Positions 31,291 through 41,327 of a stretch of DNA of 64,000 bases are shown one piece after another (within the stretch, counting starts at the first letter, position 1; the number at the start of each line of letters is the position of its first letter). The notes beneath the pieces were generated by a model that worked only from the letters and a program-made list of their open reading frames with translations, was not told the DNA's origin and did no database searches. This DNA comes from Agapetus fuscipes (lineage: Eukaryota > Arthropoda > Insecta > Trichoptera > Glossosomatidae): the NCBI GenBank assembly GCA_951799405.1, contig OX637356.1, positions 12,609,229 to 12,673,228 of the forward strand, read 5' to 3'. The position numbers and the translations under genes were made by a program.

Positions 31291-32014
31291 GAACTTATAA
31301 GAAAAACGTGTGTCAAACAAATAAATGTAGGTATCAATTTAACTTTCTGGCAGAAACGATAGAAAAAAGCATGAATGCAGTAATTTTTCAGTGAACTGCT
31401 GATAGATTTTAAAGCTTGCGTGATTTGGTGCTATAGAATTTAATCTAGCAAACATCAACCATTTGACACACAAATTAACTGCAAATAGCAGGTAAACAAA
31501 ATACTGATGTTTTATAAAGTTACAGAAAACAAAACACATCTATTCCTAATAATAATTTAAAACAAAAATATCAAATTTTTCAGACGAAAACAGAAATAAC
31601 TTTCGATGGTATAAAAATAGTACATAACCTGCCAAGTGAGTTTATTTTCACTCATTCATTTGCATAAACACTGTGGTTATATTGTACGTCAAAAAAACAT
31701 CGTATTTTCCACGGTCGTCACCCCATATCTGCCCTTACTGTATTTTTCATCCCCCATAGCGTATTTCGCTAGTCAGTCGTGTCCCGGCCCATCACACACA
31801 CTAACGCAGATATAGTGGCGTATATTTGCACTCACACAATGACGAAAAATGCTTGCTACACAAATTTTATACTTTCATTTATACAACGTGTAAGCGTTAA
31901 CTTACACGTGTTTGATAGTGAGTGTGCATGAAGTGTGACTTCTTAATATTAATGCACGTTAGCTACATACGTAATTTGACTCTAAAACCGCATCTAAACT
32001 GTGAATATATGATG
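31291..32014. other. Unassigned sequence
   Basis: Nothing recognised in about 720 bp; open frames are short and motif-free. Confidence 0.4.
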
Positions 32015-32040
32015 ATGATTTTTATAGCGCCGTTTCGTGA
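32015..32040 (-). repeat. Family V end fragment
   Basis: TTTATAGCGCCGTTTCGTGA is the complement of the sequence at 26174-26193, and directly precedes a Q copy. Confidence 0.45.
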
Positions 32041-32301
32041 ATACTCGCTGCCTTAGTTCTTGTTTATCATATACGCCATTGAGAAAATTTCACATGAGCA
32101 ATGTTTGCATGTGTACTGGACCAATGTGTCTTATGAAAACAAGAAATTTATTTAAAAAATATTTAAAACAACTTTCACATTATCGAGTTTTGCGGTTTTT
32201 CTTAGCTCAGATTGTGTAGAATTTGATTCATAAGACAACTGCATGAAAAAGTCATATTTGACAAGATTGGCGTATACGATAAACAAGAACTGGGGGAGCG
32301 T
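32041..32301. mobile_element. Family Q MITE, complete
   Basis: This has the same ends and body as 8004-8266, with several indels. TACT flanks both ends. No coding capacity. Confidence 0.85.
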
Positions 32302-32435
32302 ACTGTCACTGCAAGTGCGCTTTCAGGCTTGACGCGGCGGTGAAGAAATGTACGTACGTAAGAATATAGTACGATTTCTCACAGCACCATCAGCGCTATC
32401 AGTTGCGTGTGGAATCTATTCACTTTAGTAAGAAA

Positions 32436-32628
32436 GAGAGCCGGACTTACGCCAACCCCTTCAGTTAAAGTGGAGGTTTCCCAGATCCCGATTTAATCTT
32501 AATTTAAAAAGCTTAACGTACACCTTTTGATTATAGGTTTGAAATAAGCACCAGTACGGAAATTCATTAATGATACTTTTGGTGGGAACTGAACCATAGC
32601 TCTGTGCATAAGCACTTGAGCTTTCGAT
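32436..32628 (-). mobile_element. tRNA-SINE C, diverged
   Basis: GCCGGACTTACGCCAACC, CTTCAGTTAAAGTGGAGG and TGAAATAAGCACCAGTACGG, then a degraded B box (GGTGGGAACTGAACC) and head. A long block is replaced. Confidence 0.72.
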
Positions 32629-32754
32629 CGAATTCAAGCCAATATGAAATATTCTTTACTTTTCATACTAGTTTATTTTAATCCTAGAGCTACAGATAAC
32701 TACAGATAAGTAATTGACTATTTCATACATAATTCGAGATAACATTTTATAGCA

Positions 32755-33000
32755 GCCTATCTTTGCTTCTCTGGAATGTCCGTCACTTGTTTGATGGGGG
32801 CGAGACTGGAGCGAGCTTTGGAATCTCCCCTCAGGTAGCGTTCGGCATATTTGCGTGTACGGGATGGCCGACTTTTTGTACCATTTCGCTGGCGTCCATA
32901 ATTTACGACATTTCCGTGTTTGTACCGTTGTGCCACTGTACCGCCGCACATTGCGGTATTTATGCAAGCTAGGCGGCCAAAATTATTTTTGTGGTGCTTC
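32755..33000 (-). other. GC-richer patch with two open minus-strand frames
   Basis: Two minus-strand frames (99 and 81 codons) and two plus-strand frames overlap without stops in a patch that is GC-richer than its surroundings. One frame reads RPSRTRKYAERYLRGDSKAR, basic and possibly DNA-binding, but I do not recognise the family. It could be a transposon fragment or chance. Confidence 0.3.
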
Positions 33001-33365
33001 AATGATGTTTACACCCTTCACACGACCAAAGTTGAGTTAGTTTGAAATAAATATAAGGAAAATTTTCGTTTATTCTGCGACTGAATAGGTATTCGCGAGT
33101 TACAATCCTAGAATTTGAGGCATCTTGGGAATTTAAAACAAAATATTAAAATAAAATTGAGAGTTGGAAATTGAGTAGAAAAGTTGTTTAGTATGAAATT
33201 CTAATTCAAGTCATAGCCGTATGTACATCGATATAACATAACAAATATCTTTGTATACAAAAATTAAAAAACAAACATTTAAGAATAGTTTTTACCAAAT
33301 AAATAAAATGTATATTTTTTTTTTTATTGATTGTAGAGGCATTAACTTTGTAATCGTTCATCATA

Positions 33366-33514
33366 AATGATAAAAGAAAAACAGTTTTGTTTTCGATTAC
33401 ATGAGTATATTTTTATATACCACAACCGGTTTCACAAACATCCGTTCGAACCGGTTGTGGTATTTAAAAATATACTCATGTAATCGAAAACAAAACTGTT
33501 TTTCTTTTATCATT
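33366..33514. mobile_element. Near-perfect long hairpin (MITE)
   Basis: Arms at 33366-33432 and 33448-33514 are about 67 bp and nearly identical in inverted orientation, with a 15-bp loop. Each arm contains AACCGGTT and ATGAGTATATTTTTA. The low divergence suggests a recent insertion or ongoing homogenisation. No clear flanking duplication. Confidence 0.85.
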
Positions 33515-34017
33515 GTATATTTTTTAATTATTTTGTTTTTAATTCTTTATTATAATTAGTAACTTTATTACCTGCTGCACAAGAATCCATCAAAAATAAT
33601 TCTTTAAATTAAGTCTTAATGAAAAATATTAACTCTCAAATCGTAGGGTTTTTATAAGACATCAGGAACATATACGTGCACATTAAGTTGAAACCATCAC
33701 ATTCAGACTGTCGGTACCGGTAATAATATAATAGGGTGTGTACTGCGGGGGTGAAAGTAATTGGGTTTTGCCTCAGTCTCATCCCCTAAAATAAACATAC
33801 ATTTTAAAGAATTGCATTGTTACTTTGATGACAGGTATTTTGGCCGCTTAGATGTCAGAAATACCGCACTGTGCGCTGGTGTGGTGTTTAGGCTACCGCT
33901 CGCTACCTTGTGATTAGCGGTAGAAGAGACTTAAAAACAAAGTTTCTCATGGTTTTGTGTTGCAACTGAATAAAAAAAAACATATATTTGTTTTTTTTTA
34001 AGTATTATGTTGTGTCA
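33515..34017. other. Unassigned AT-rich sequence
   Basis: Nothing recognised. Confidence 0.4.
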
Positions 34018-34290
34018 TATAAACGCTACTAAGCTAAACATGAAGTGTTACTTCTTGCCGCGATGTCCCCACAGGGGTCGCTTGTGGCGACTGGAACCTA
34101 TTTATTTTTACAGGTAAGGGGACGGCCTTGCGCTAACCACTTCAGTTGAAGTGGGGGTTTCCAGCTCCCGAGGGAGCTGTTACTCACATCTTGTGAAGGT
34201 TGAGTAAAGCTTGCCGAGATTCTTTTTTGTGATTGATATTAACACCGTAACTGGAAATCATTTTTGACACCCTCGGTGGGACTCGAACGA
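34018..34290 (-). mobile_element. tRNA-SINE C, head truncated
   Basis: This runs from the 3' tail to the B box (CTCGGTGGGACTCGAACG), where it stops; the A box half is missing. The CCACTTCAGTTGAAGTGG palindrome is perfect. Confidence 0.88.
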
Positions 34291-34559
34291 TTAACAAAAT
34301 ATAAAAATAATATATAACTCATTGCGTGTTTATCTTTCGAAAGATCTTAAAGTTGGTTTTTTGTATGAAGTCATGGGAGTTAAGTTGTTTTCAAAAACAA
34401 AATAATCTGTATAATTTTTGTGCCAATTTTTTTCACATAAAATTAGTCGTCTTTTTCGGGATGTGAACTATTGCTTACAAATTTTAACAAAACGCTACCG
34501 GGGATGATTTATGGTCTCGGGGACACACTGCCGTTGTCATTTTGCACTGAAAAAAAGAA

Positions 34560-34860
34560 CACCTCTCGAACAAAAGACTGGCCGGGTCGCTAGGAAGAAT
34601 ATTGGCTGAAAAACACTCGTCGCGCTGAAGAGGTCGGATCCACGGCAAATCGGTCACAGAAAGCTAGACCATAGATAAATCGGTCACACGAGAGTACATC
34701 CACATGATGTTTTTTTCAATCACATTTCAGTCACTAACAATTCAACCACAGATAGCTCGTACACACACTACGGTTTGTTCACAAGACTCTTCGGTCAACG
34801 ACGTTTCGGTCACATACAACAAGGGTTCAAAGACAGCTCCATTACAGAAAATTACAATTA
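34560..34860. repeat. Decayed repeat with recurring CGGTCAC phrases
   Basis: CGGTCAC or TCGGTCA recurs about five times with variable spacing. The phrase TCGTCGCGCTGAAGAGGTC occurs at 34617-34635 and again at 35432-35450. The block may be an array of a very decayed repeat. Confidence 0.45.
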
Positions 34861-34913
34861 AATAAAACTACAGTCATAACAAAGGTTTTTTGGAAAACAA
34901 GTTTGAGCAAGAG

Positions 34914-35123
34914 CGGTGTTTATTTCAAACACAAAAATAATGCCAGCAATGTTTACTTAGCGTTCACAGGAAATGAATACCAGCTGGGAAACACCCACTT
35001 CAACTGAAGTGGTGGTCAGCTCCCTTACCTGTAATAATAAAAAGGCTCCACTCACCACATGCGAATCCTTTGGAGAAAAAGCGTCAAGAAGTGACATTAT
35101 AGGTGTAACTTGGTTACGTTTTT
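34914..35123 (+). mobile_element. tRNA-SINE C, 5'-truncated
   Basis: GCGGTGTTTATTTCAAACAC to GTAACTTGGTTACGTTTTTA. The CACTTCAACTGAAGTGG palindrome is kept and the heads are missing. Confidence 0.85.
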
Positions 35124-35163
35124 ATCCATGATGAAGCTGTATGTAGGCCTATATTGTATGTGA

Positions 35164-35365
35164 CAAAAAATATGCTCAAACCCTCTTCACACCTGTCCTG
35201 TATGTATGTGTCAGACCGACCCACAGCACATGGACGCTCATACAAAGCTATAGATTTTTTCAAGTGGCGAAAGGTCTTCCGAGAAGTAAAAGCAACGGTA
35301 CGAAAAAACAACAACCCCTGGGTCAGAGACGTGTCCATGATTCTTAAAGTAAATGGTTCGGTCGT
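35164..35365 (+). repeat. Family T repeat, longest shared frame
   Basis: The frame reads MLKPSSHLSCMYVSDRPTAH, GRSYKAIDFFKWRKVFREVK, then NNNPWVRDVSMILKVNGSVV without stops. It matches the frame of 47536 and, with shifts, 7285-7560. The function is unknown. Confidence 0.6.
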
Positions 35366-36022
35366 GTGGATGAAATGTCGTGTGACCGATTTATCGGTGC
35401 CCCAAGTGGATGAGTTATCTTTGACTGATTTTTCGTCGCGCTGAAGAGGTCACTATAATTACTCATCTTGGAAACGGGCTCCTGAAATTCAGTGAAGCCT
35501 TTTTGAAAAAGAAGCTGCCTCAGTGTACATCACGACAAGGTGAAGAGGGTTCTGGGAGAATTGACAAAGTGGCAGACGCTGGATGATGACGCAGATGAAA
35601 TATGAAGTGGATTTTGTGTTGAAAATAATTTGTCAGTGGGTATTTTTGTTCGAAATAATTAAACTAAAAATGTACGAAAAATAGTGATGAGTTGAAATTT
35701 TTCGTCAATTGAATACATACATATTTTTTATCATTTAAAAATTGCATTTTAACTGTAGAAATTTTGTAATGCTTTTTTATTCCTCTCACAATGTATTTGA
35801 TTCTATACGACTCATAAGATTATAACGCATTTAGGTATAAATTTACAGAACCGTATAGAATCAAAGCGGCAATTCAGGATTTTTTAGAAAATGAGACAAA
35901 TATATATAGAAATGGTGAGAAATTTATTTGAAGCGTTTCCATACATTTAAATATTAAAGAAAAAATCTAGATTGCCGTTTTTTTATTCTATTTAGAGAAT
36001 TTTGGTAAAGAAAATGAGATTC
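35366..36022. other. Unassigned AT-rich sequence
   Basis: The first 85 bp repeats phrases from 34560-34640. The rest is unassigned. A phrase AACCGTATAGAATC... near 35850 recurs near 36385, suggesting an old duplication. Confidence 0.4.
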
Positions 36023-36238
36023 CCTTGCTAACTGGTTGGTAAAGGGCTGATCACCCATGCTTCACTTCACCAATGTCACCCCTGTTTCAGGGAAAGGTTG
36101 ACAAAAGTTACAGGGTATATGTTCATTTCATGTTTGGACTTTAATTTGTAAGTACACATGCAGCATTTGTAAGCGCGAACGTGTAAACGTGCATTTCAGA
36201 TGAATTTTAAAAATGTTCATATATCTTAGCTACTTACA
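36023..36238 (+). mobile_element. Family A/B element
   Basis: CCCTTGCTAACTGGTTGGTA, CCTGTTTCAGGGAAAGG and CACATGCAGCATTTGTAAGC; the tail is poorly kept. Confidence 0.78.
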
Positions 36239-36828
36239 GTTTACATTATAGAGACGAATATATGAAAATGATGAGTAATTGATTTGACGCGTTTCCATAC
36301 ATTTAAATCATATTCGAAAAAATCTAAATTAACGTTTTTGATTCTATCCTACTTAAACAGAATATAGGTATAGATCTACAGAACCGTAAAGAATCAAAAG
36401 CGGCATTAAAGTATATTTTAAAAAATTATATAAACACATGGAAATGATGAGAAAATTATTTCCTTCGTTTCTGTAGATTTAAATAATTTTCAAAAATAAT
36501 CCAAGATCGCCATCTTTGGTACACACGACTCACATATTGACAGAGGTTTTATGTGAACTATCGGGGGATGAACTGAAAGGCTGCGTGAGACAGATAAGGC
36601 TCAGTGTTGCCAGAGCGGTTTCATTCACTTTTATTGGTTGAAACGGGGAAATTGAACAACACTAGCGGAAAATTCCGCTGAACTTTCAACAATGGGCCAG
36701 TCATTAGTTATAACGGTTAGCCTGGTATCGAAATCGTACAAAAACTGTGCGAAAAAATTACAATTTTTTTATTTCATGTAAGCACTATATCGAATTCAGA
36801 TTGTTTTCAAATTCACTTCATCCTCAGT
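36239..36828. other. Unassigned sequence with internal duplication
   Basis: Sequence around 36260-36330 (TATGAAAATGATGAG, TTCCATACATTTAAAT) resembles 35905-35975 and 36435-36480. This suggests degenerate direct repeats of several hundred bp spacing. Unidentified. Confidence 0.4.
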
Positions 36829-36932
36829 CGTCGTGCAGAGAGGATGTTCTCCTGAAGACGTTGGCTACGTCGCCGACGAAACGTCGAGAATGATGTAAGT
36901 TCTCTCTAAACGGTTCGTAAAATATCCGAGTT
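36829..36932 (+). repeat. Family J arm with hammerhead-like hairpin
   Basis: TTCTC, CTGAAGA, a stem GTTGGC/GCCGAC with loop TACGTC, GAAACGTC, then GAGAA. TTCTC and GAGAA could pair as an outer stem. The order resembles a hammerhead core (CUGANGA, stem II, GAAA), but one extra nucleotide follows CTGAAGA and no stem III loop is present. It ends in AAATATCCGA, like the J TIR. Confidence 0.65.
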
Positions 36933-37101
36933 AAATTAAGTTTTGAAATTTGTTGAGTTTTAAAATTAGTATAATTGTCAAAATGTCAAACGACTGTAAT
37001 TCTAACTTAATCCTAACTAAGCAGTATATCTTCTAAATGATGCACATATGTAGATAAATTGTGATGGACAAAATTGGGACGTTGCACGGCTGGCTTGATA
37101 G

Positions 37102-37585
37102 GGCTACCCTTCAAGATTCACATTACTTAAATACATGCCCAAAAGCAGACACGCATAAGCTTTCGCTTACGCATGCTGCATGTCTATTATCTACAATCTA
37201 AGTTGCAAAGATATATTAACATTTAAAGCTCTTATCAAATACATGCCCACAAACAAACACGTCTGCGCTTACAAATGCTGAATGTGTGCTTACAAATAAA
37301 ATCCTAACCTCTAATGAACATAAACCCTACAACTTTTGCCGACCTTCCCTGACACAGGAGTGACATTGGCAAAGTGAACAATTTTTACAGTATGGGTGGT
37401 CAGCCTAATACCAACCTATAAGTCAAAGAATGTGCACTTGCAAAAAAACAACCCAGATAACAAATGAACATACGGTACATAGCAACTCTTAAAAAAATAC
37501 CCTGAAACACGTGTGACGTTGGTCAAGTGAATCAATTTATACAGTCTGGGTGATTTGGTACTTCGTGCCAAACAATAAGTCAAGG
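37102..37585 (-). mobile_element. Outer family A copy, split
   Basis: The tail side is at 37102-37197 and the promoter side at 37430-37585 (AAATGAACATACGG, CCCTGAAACACGTGTGAC, ACAATAAGTCAAGGAAC). A second A copy fills the gap. Confidence 0.75.
37198..37429 (-). mobile_element. Inner family A/B copy nested in A
   Basis: A nearly full unit from AATCTAAGTTGCAAAG to ACCAACCTATAAGTC, in the same orientation as the copy it interrupts. Confidence 0.85.
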
Positions 37586-37921
37586 AACTTTTTATTTCTT
37601 TCTTCTTGATTACGTTTCGTTACCACTATGAGTAACTTCTCCGGAGCTCTGCTCAATCGATAAGTTTACAAAAACTAACAAAATTGAGTTTGTGGTTTTT
37701 TGTTAGTAGATCTCTGAATTGGTGAATATTTACATCATCATTTTATGGAACAAAGAGTCCAAATCGCAAACAGCGCGCGATTAGGGCAAATTTATGGCAG
37801 GAAAAACCACCGCTGCACTTTCAGGGTTTCATTTTGAAAATTCAAAATACAAATTTCAGGTTTCAGATATAAAATGCTCAATTATATAGGTGGTTTTATC
37901 ACGTATATTGTTCAGCTTTTA

Positions 37922-38040
37922 GTTTGTGACGATTGGAACCTATATATTTATTTTTGCAGGTAAGGGGACCAGCCTCACGACAAGACTTCATTTATGTGGA
38001 GATTTCCCTACTCTCGAGGGATTGCTGCACAAATTTTGCA
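37922..38040 (-). mobile_element. tRNA-SINE C fragment
   Basis: TTGTGACGATTGGAACCTAT, GGTAAGGGGACCAGCC and CTCTCGAGGGA match the 3' half. It continues directly into a second C copy. Confidence 0.7.
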
Positions 38041-38310
38041 ACTTTGTACCGCGTTGTCCTTGAAGGGTTGCTTGTGGCTTGTGGAGCCTTTTTTTTTCAT
38101 GGCTACAGGGGCCAGACTTACGCCAACCACTTCACTTGTAATGGGGGTTTCCCAGCTATCAAACGGGGTGGTTCTCATCTCTTGCAAAGGCTGAGGAAAG
38201 CTCGTACTAGAGTTTTGAAATAAGCACTGAAACGGGATATCATAACTGACACTATTCGTGGGAATGGAACCCTACCACTCTGGCATAAAATACAAGCATG
38301 CTTCCAACTT
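38041..38310 (-). mobile_element. tRNA-SINE C, diverged
   Basis: CGCGTTGTCCTTGAAGGGTTG to a degraded head (GTGGGAATGGAACCC). Its head lies directly against the head of an E copy on the other strand. Confidence 0.75.
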
Positions 38311-38615
38311 GGACCGGTCCGTAGTTCAGTGGCAACACTTCAGACTCGTAAATGGAAGGTTGTGGATTCGAATCCCGGTGGAGCACAAAAATATACCATT
38401 TATATTTCCAAATGTGCTCTTCGCTGGGTTGAAAAATTCATAAACCTTTACCAAAGACCGGTTACTAAAAGGTCCATCCAACCTTACAGCAACTGGGTCT
38501 TGCTTGAGAATTGGCGTAATCTACAGCGACGTCCAAGCTTGCAGAGGGCTCTTGAAGTGTGATGCACACAAAAACAGTGATCACCAAATAAATCATCCTA
38601 TATTATTATTATTTA
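38311..38615 (+). mobile_element. E SINE, complete from tRNA head to ATT tail
   Basis: A box TAGTTCAGTGG at 38322-38332, anticodon region GACTCGTAA (CGT, Thr-like), B box GATTCGAATCC at 38365-38375. The body follows (AAATGTGCTCTTCGCTGG, AAAGACCGGTTACTAAAAGG), then CTCTTGAAGTGTGATGCAC and a (TATT)n tail. No 5S head: the 5' end abuts a C copy. It gives the reference order for the E body. Confidence 0.92.
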
Positions 38616-39142
38616 ACTGAGGTGTCGAACGATCTCTTGCCAGTAATTTTATTTTGCACCAAAATGGCACACCCTTGATGGAGATCAAACCCTAATCCTA
38701 TTGTTTTGAATGAAAGCTTTTTTTCAACTGACCTATCTACCATACGTAGAATTTCCAAATGAGATAAACAAAATTTCCAGCGATTTTCTCGTGGAATTTC
38801 CAAACGAGATAAACGAACAAATTTCCACCGATAATGAATGCGATAGTGCAATCATTTTGTTTTGGAAATAATTACGGGGATCGAATTTCCAAAATGGAAT
38901 GTGTAACGTGGTAATAAACTGGAATTGATTATCCCGAAAAAGCGGGAAGCTTTTGTTCTGTTTGCATTTACATATTGCATGCACAAAATCCAATTAAAAG
39001 ACCTAGTCCCTTCTATAAATACAAGTACATTTAAAGTTTAGATAAAACGAAAATTTTGATGGAAAAAAGAATTAATCGTACACTGAAATAGTTCTTTCGG
39101 TTTTACCGTGGTCTATTGCTTTTTTTAAGAGAAATAAATACA
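38616..39142. other. Unassigned sequence with short direct repeats
   Basis: AATTTCCAAATGAGATAAAC / AATTTCCAAACGAGATAAAC at about 38753 and 38797 form a short degenerate repeat. Otherwise unassigned. Confidence 0.4.
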
Positions 39143-39232
39143 TTTTTTTTTTAAGAAATCCTGTGCGGGAGACTCCCTAGATTCTAAAGACTCTAGGGGT
39201 CTATGACACTTGTTGTAGTGCCGCAGAGGTGT
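39143..39232 (-). repeat. Family F repeat with poly-A end
   Basis: Matches 981-1068. Here no E fragment is attached, so F can occur alone. Confidence 0.6.
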
Positions 39233-39399
39233 AATAATTCGAATTCAATCAGAAGGTAACAGGGATCTAATGAATTTACTCGCAGCTTAATAACGAAACG
39301 AAAGCAAGAGAAAAAAGAAGAAAATGGAAGACAAAAAAGAGCAATGGACGCCGGTCAAGAGCTAGAATAACAATTTCTTGCATCTGAATAAAAAACTGC

Positions 39400-39722
39400 A
39401 ACTACATAAGCTACACCAACAGCGTAACTTCTTGTCGCGTTCTCCCCAAGGGGATAGCATGTGGCAAGTAAACCTATTTATTTTTACATGTAAGGCAGTA
39501 TTACATCAACCACTTCAGTTGAAATGGAAGTTTCCCAGCTCCCGATGGTGGTAGTATTCATTTCATGGGAAGACTGAGTTTTGAGTAAGCCTTGGCGATA
39601 TTTTATTTCGGGTTGGAAATAAACAGCGAAAACGGGAAATCATTTCTGACACCTTTGGGGGGATTCAAACTCGAGATTTCGGCATGGAATGCAAGCACTC
39701 TACCAACTGAGTTATAGACTGG
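39400..39722 (-). mobile_element. tRNA-SINE C, near full length
   Basis: Tail to head (B box GGATTCAAACTCG damaged; A box TAACTCAGTTGG). It carries a small insertion near TGAGTTTTGAGTAAGCC. Confidence 0.88.
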
Positions 39723-39969
39723 ACAATCGTGCAATCAATTCAAGCAAGAAAATAAGCCGCACCGACATCAAGCAATGAACCGAGCGTCTACAATTCCTTT
39801 TGCACACTCCCACGGCTTCCGTTTTACAGAGAACCTCTAGTTTACGACACCAAACTCTGCGCAGTTCTCAAAGGGAGATAGTATGTACATAAGTACACGG
39901 AAGAGAGAGCTTCCTATCAAATGGCAGATCTACAAGTATTACGAGTAACGACTGAAAATCTTCAGCCAG

Positions 39970-40078
39970 AACCCGAGTTATGTTTAAACTTAACGCTAGC
40001 GTTAAACAGCCTTTCTAGGGAATGTTTCAGGAACCATACATGTTTTGGTGGAACGCTGTGGTTTAGTTTAAATTAAAC
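39970..40078. repeat. Family R element
   Basis: ATGTTTAAACTTAACGC, GTTTCAGGAACCATACATG and GGAACGCTGTGGTTTAG match the palindromic R layout. Confidence 0.5.
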
Positions 40079-40207
40079 GTTTCATACTTGGGGTACAGCT
40101 TCACAGAGCTTCAAGCGATAACAATGGTGGCTGTTGTCGCATTAGGAGAGTAAGAAGAGTGTCAAGTGACAGACTGCAAGAGAATTGGCGAAGTTTTTGT
40201 TGCAAAG

Positions 40208-40298
40208 ACTTTCTTGTGAAGGCTGAGTAATCCTTTGAGATCGAATCCTTGATCCTCGGCATGTAATGCACGCATTCTACCAATTGAGCTATCGACCT
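40208..40298 (-). mobile_element. tRNA-SINE C, head with large body deletion
   Basis: CTTGTGAAGGCTGAGTAATCC joins directly to the head (ATGTAATGCACGCATTC, TAGCTCAATTGG complement). Confidence 0.72.
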
Positions 40299-40324
40299 TT
40301 TACGAGCTTGATCGTCGTCGCTAC

Positions 40325-40360
40325 TAATCTAATCTAATCTATCTAATCTAAGCTGCAAAG

Positions 40361-40391
<31 letters not shown>

Positions 40392-40600
40392 ATTTAAGAT
40401 TTATATTAAATGCTTTCCCACAAGCAGATATGTATAATTTCGCGCTAACACATGCCGCATGTGGACCTACAATATAAAAACCCAATCTCAAATGAGCATA
40501 AGCCTTGCAACTCTTGCCGTCCTTCCCTGAAACAGGGGTGACATTGGCAAAGTGAACCAATTTTTTACAGTATGGGTGGTCAGCCGCATAACAACCTATA
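40325..40600 (-). mobile_element. Family A joined to LINE 3' UTR
   Basis: (TCTAA)n tail, an (AT)n run at 40362-40387, then the full unit to ACAACCTATAAGTCAAGG. The LINE UTR follows in the same layout as at 51.9 and 62.5 kb. Confidence 0.9.
40362..40387. repeat. AT microsatellite within A
   Basis: (AT)n run replacing the GATATATATC block of A. Confidence 0.9.
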
Positions 40601-40768
40601 AGTCAAGGAACATACATGACAAATTACATTTTTTTTAAATCAATAAATAACAATATATCCATGGACATAAAAAAACTAAATCATAAAACCAATTTTACTT
40701 TAACAAACCCCAGCCGCCAACATCACAGATCAACCGCAATTTCTTTCTATCCTTACATACTTCTTTCA
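40601..40768 (-). pseudogene. LINE 3' UTR and ORF end
   Basis: The minus strand holds the end of the KKWRLICDVGG-type ORF (here with changes) and the UTR that precedes A. It is cut by a 5S-tRNA SINE. Confidence 0.8.
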
Positions 40769-41112
40769 TTCCAAAGCGACAATTCTCAAGCAAGGCCCAG
40801 TTGCTGTATGACTGGATGGACCTTTGGTGACAGGTCATTGGTAAAGGCTTGATGAATTTTTCAACCCAGCGAAGAGCAAATTTGAAAATATAAATGGTAC
40901 CTATGTTTTTTGTGCTCCGCCAGGATTCGAATCCACGACCTTCCATTTACGAGTCCGAAGTGTTGCCACTGGACTACGGACCGGTCCAAGAAATGCCAAC
41001 AACAAGCGGAGTAACCTAGCGGTCACCCATCCAAGTACCATCCGCGCCCAATGTTGCTTAACTTCGGTGATCTGATGAGAACCGGTGCTTTCAACATGGT
41101 ATCGTCGTTGAC
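40769..41112 (-). mobile_element. 5S-tRNA composite SINE (E)
   Basis: On the minus strand: 118-bp 5S head, short linker, tRNA head (TAGTCCAGTGGCAACAC; B box GGATTCGAATCC), body to GGTCCATCCAGTCATAC, ending inside the body at a LINE remnant. Both Pol III internal promoters (5S A/C boxes and tRNA A/B boxes) are present in order. It is truncated at its 3' end. Confidence 0.92.
40995..41112 (-). pseudogene. 5S rRNA-derived SINE head, near complete
   Basis: It is colinear with animal 5S rRNA over the whole length: AACGACGATACCATGTTGAA, ACCGGTTCTCATCAGATC, CCGAAGTTAAGCAACATTGG and GGATGGGTGACCGC. It is not an independent gene, because it runs into a tRNA head and SINE body and lacks a T-run terminator after the 5S part. 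Confidence 0.92.
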
Positions 41113-41282
41113 ATGTTTTCCTAAGTAAAGGTGAGGGTGAGCGGGCGGAAACTTATGCCAACGGGGGGTGGTGCTGTCAAGAAGATGCAGCCTCGCCGTC
41201 AAATACGCACTAATTTTGAGGACCGTGCTTTCTGAATTGCGAGATAAGGACACCTCATGTACTAACTGGCCCTCTGACTTCG
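41113..41282. repeat. Sequence beyond the 5S head, shared with window end
   Basis: GCACTAATTTTGAGGACCGTG near 41207-41227 recurs at 63963-63985. Whether this is an upstream extension of E or an unrelated repeat cannot be told. Confidence 0.4.
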
Positions 41283-41327
41283 CAAGTAATCTACCAATAC
41301 AAGCATTTTACGAACTGAGCTATCAAC
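41283..41327 (-). mobile_element. tRNA-SINE C head fragment
   Basis: ATCTACCAATACAAGC and AACTGAGCTATCAAC are a head remnant of C. Confidence 0.5.

Noticed and set aside
36829..36932. Canonical active hammerhead ribozyme
   Set aside because: There is one extra base after CTGAAGA and no intramolecular stem III; only a hammerhead-like fold can be claimed.
40995..41112. Functional 5S rRNA gene
   Set aside because: It runs directly into a tRNA-like head and SINE body, and the same fusion occurs at two other loci.
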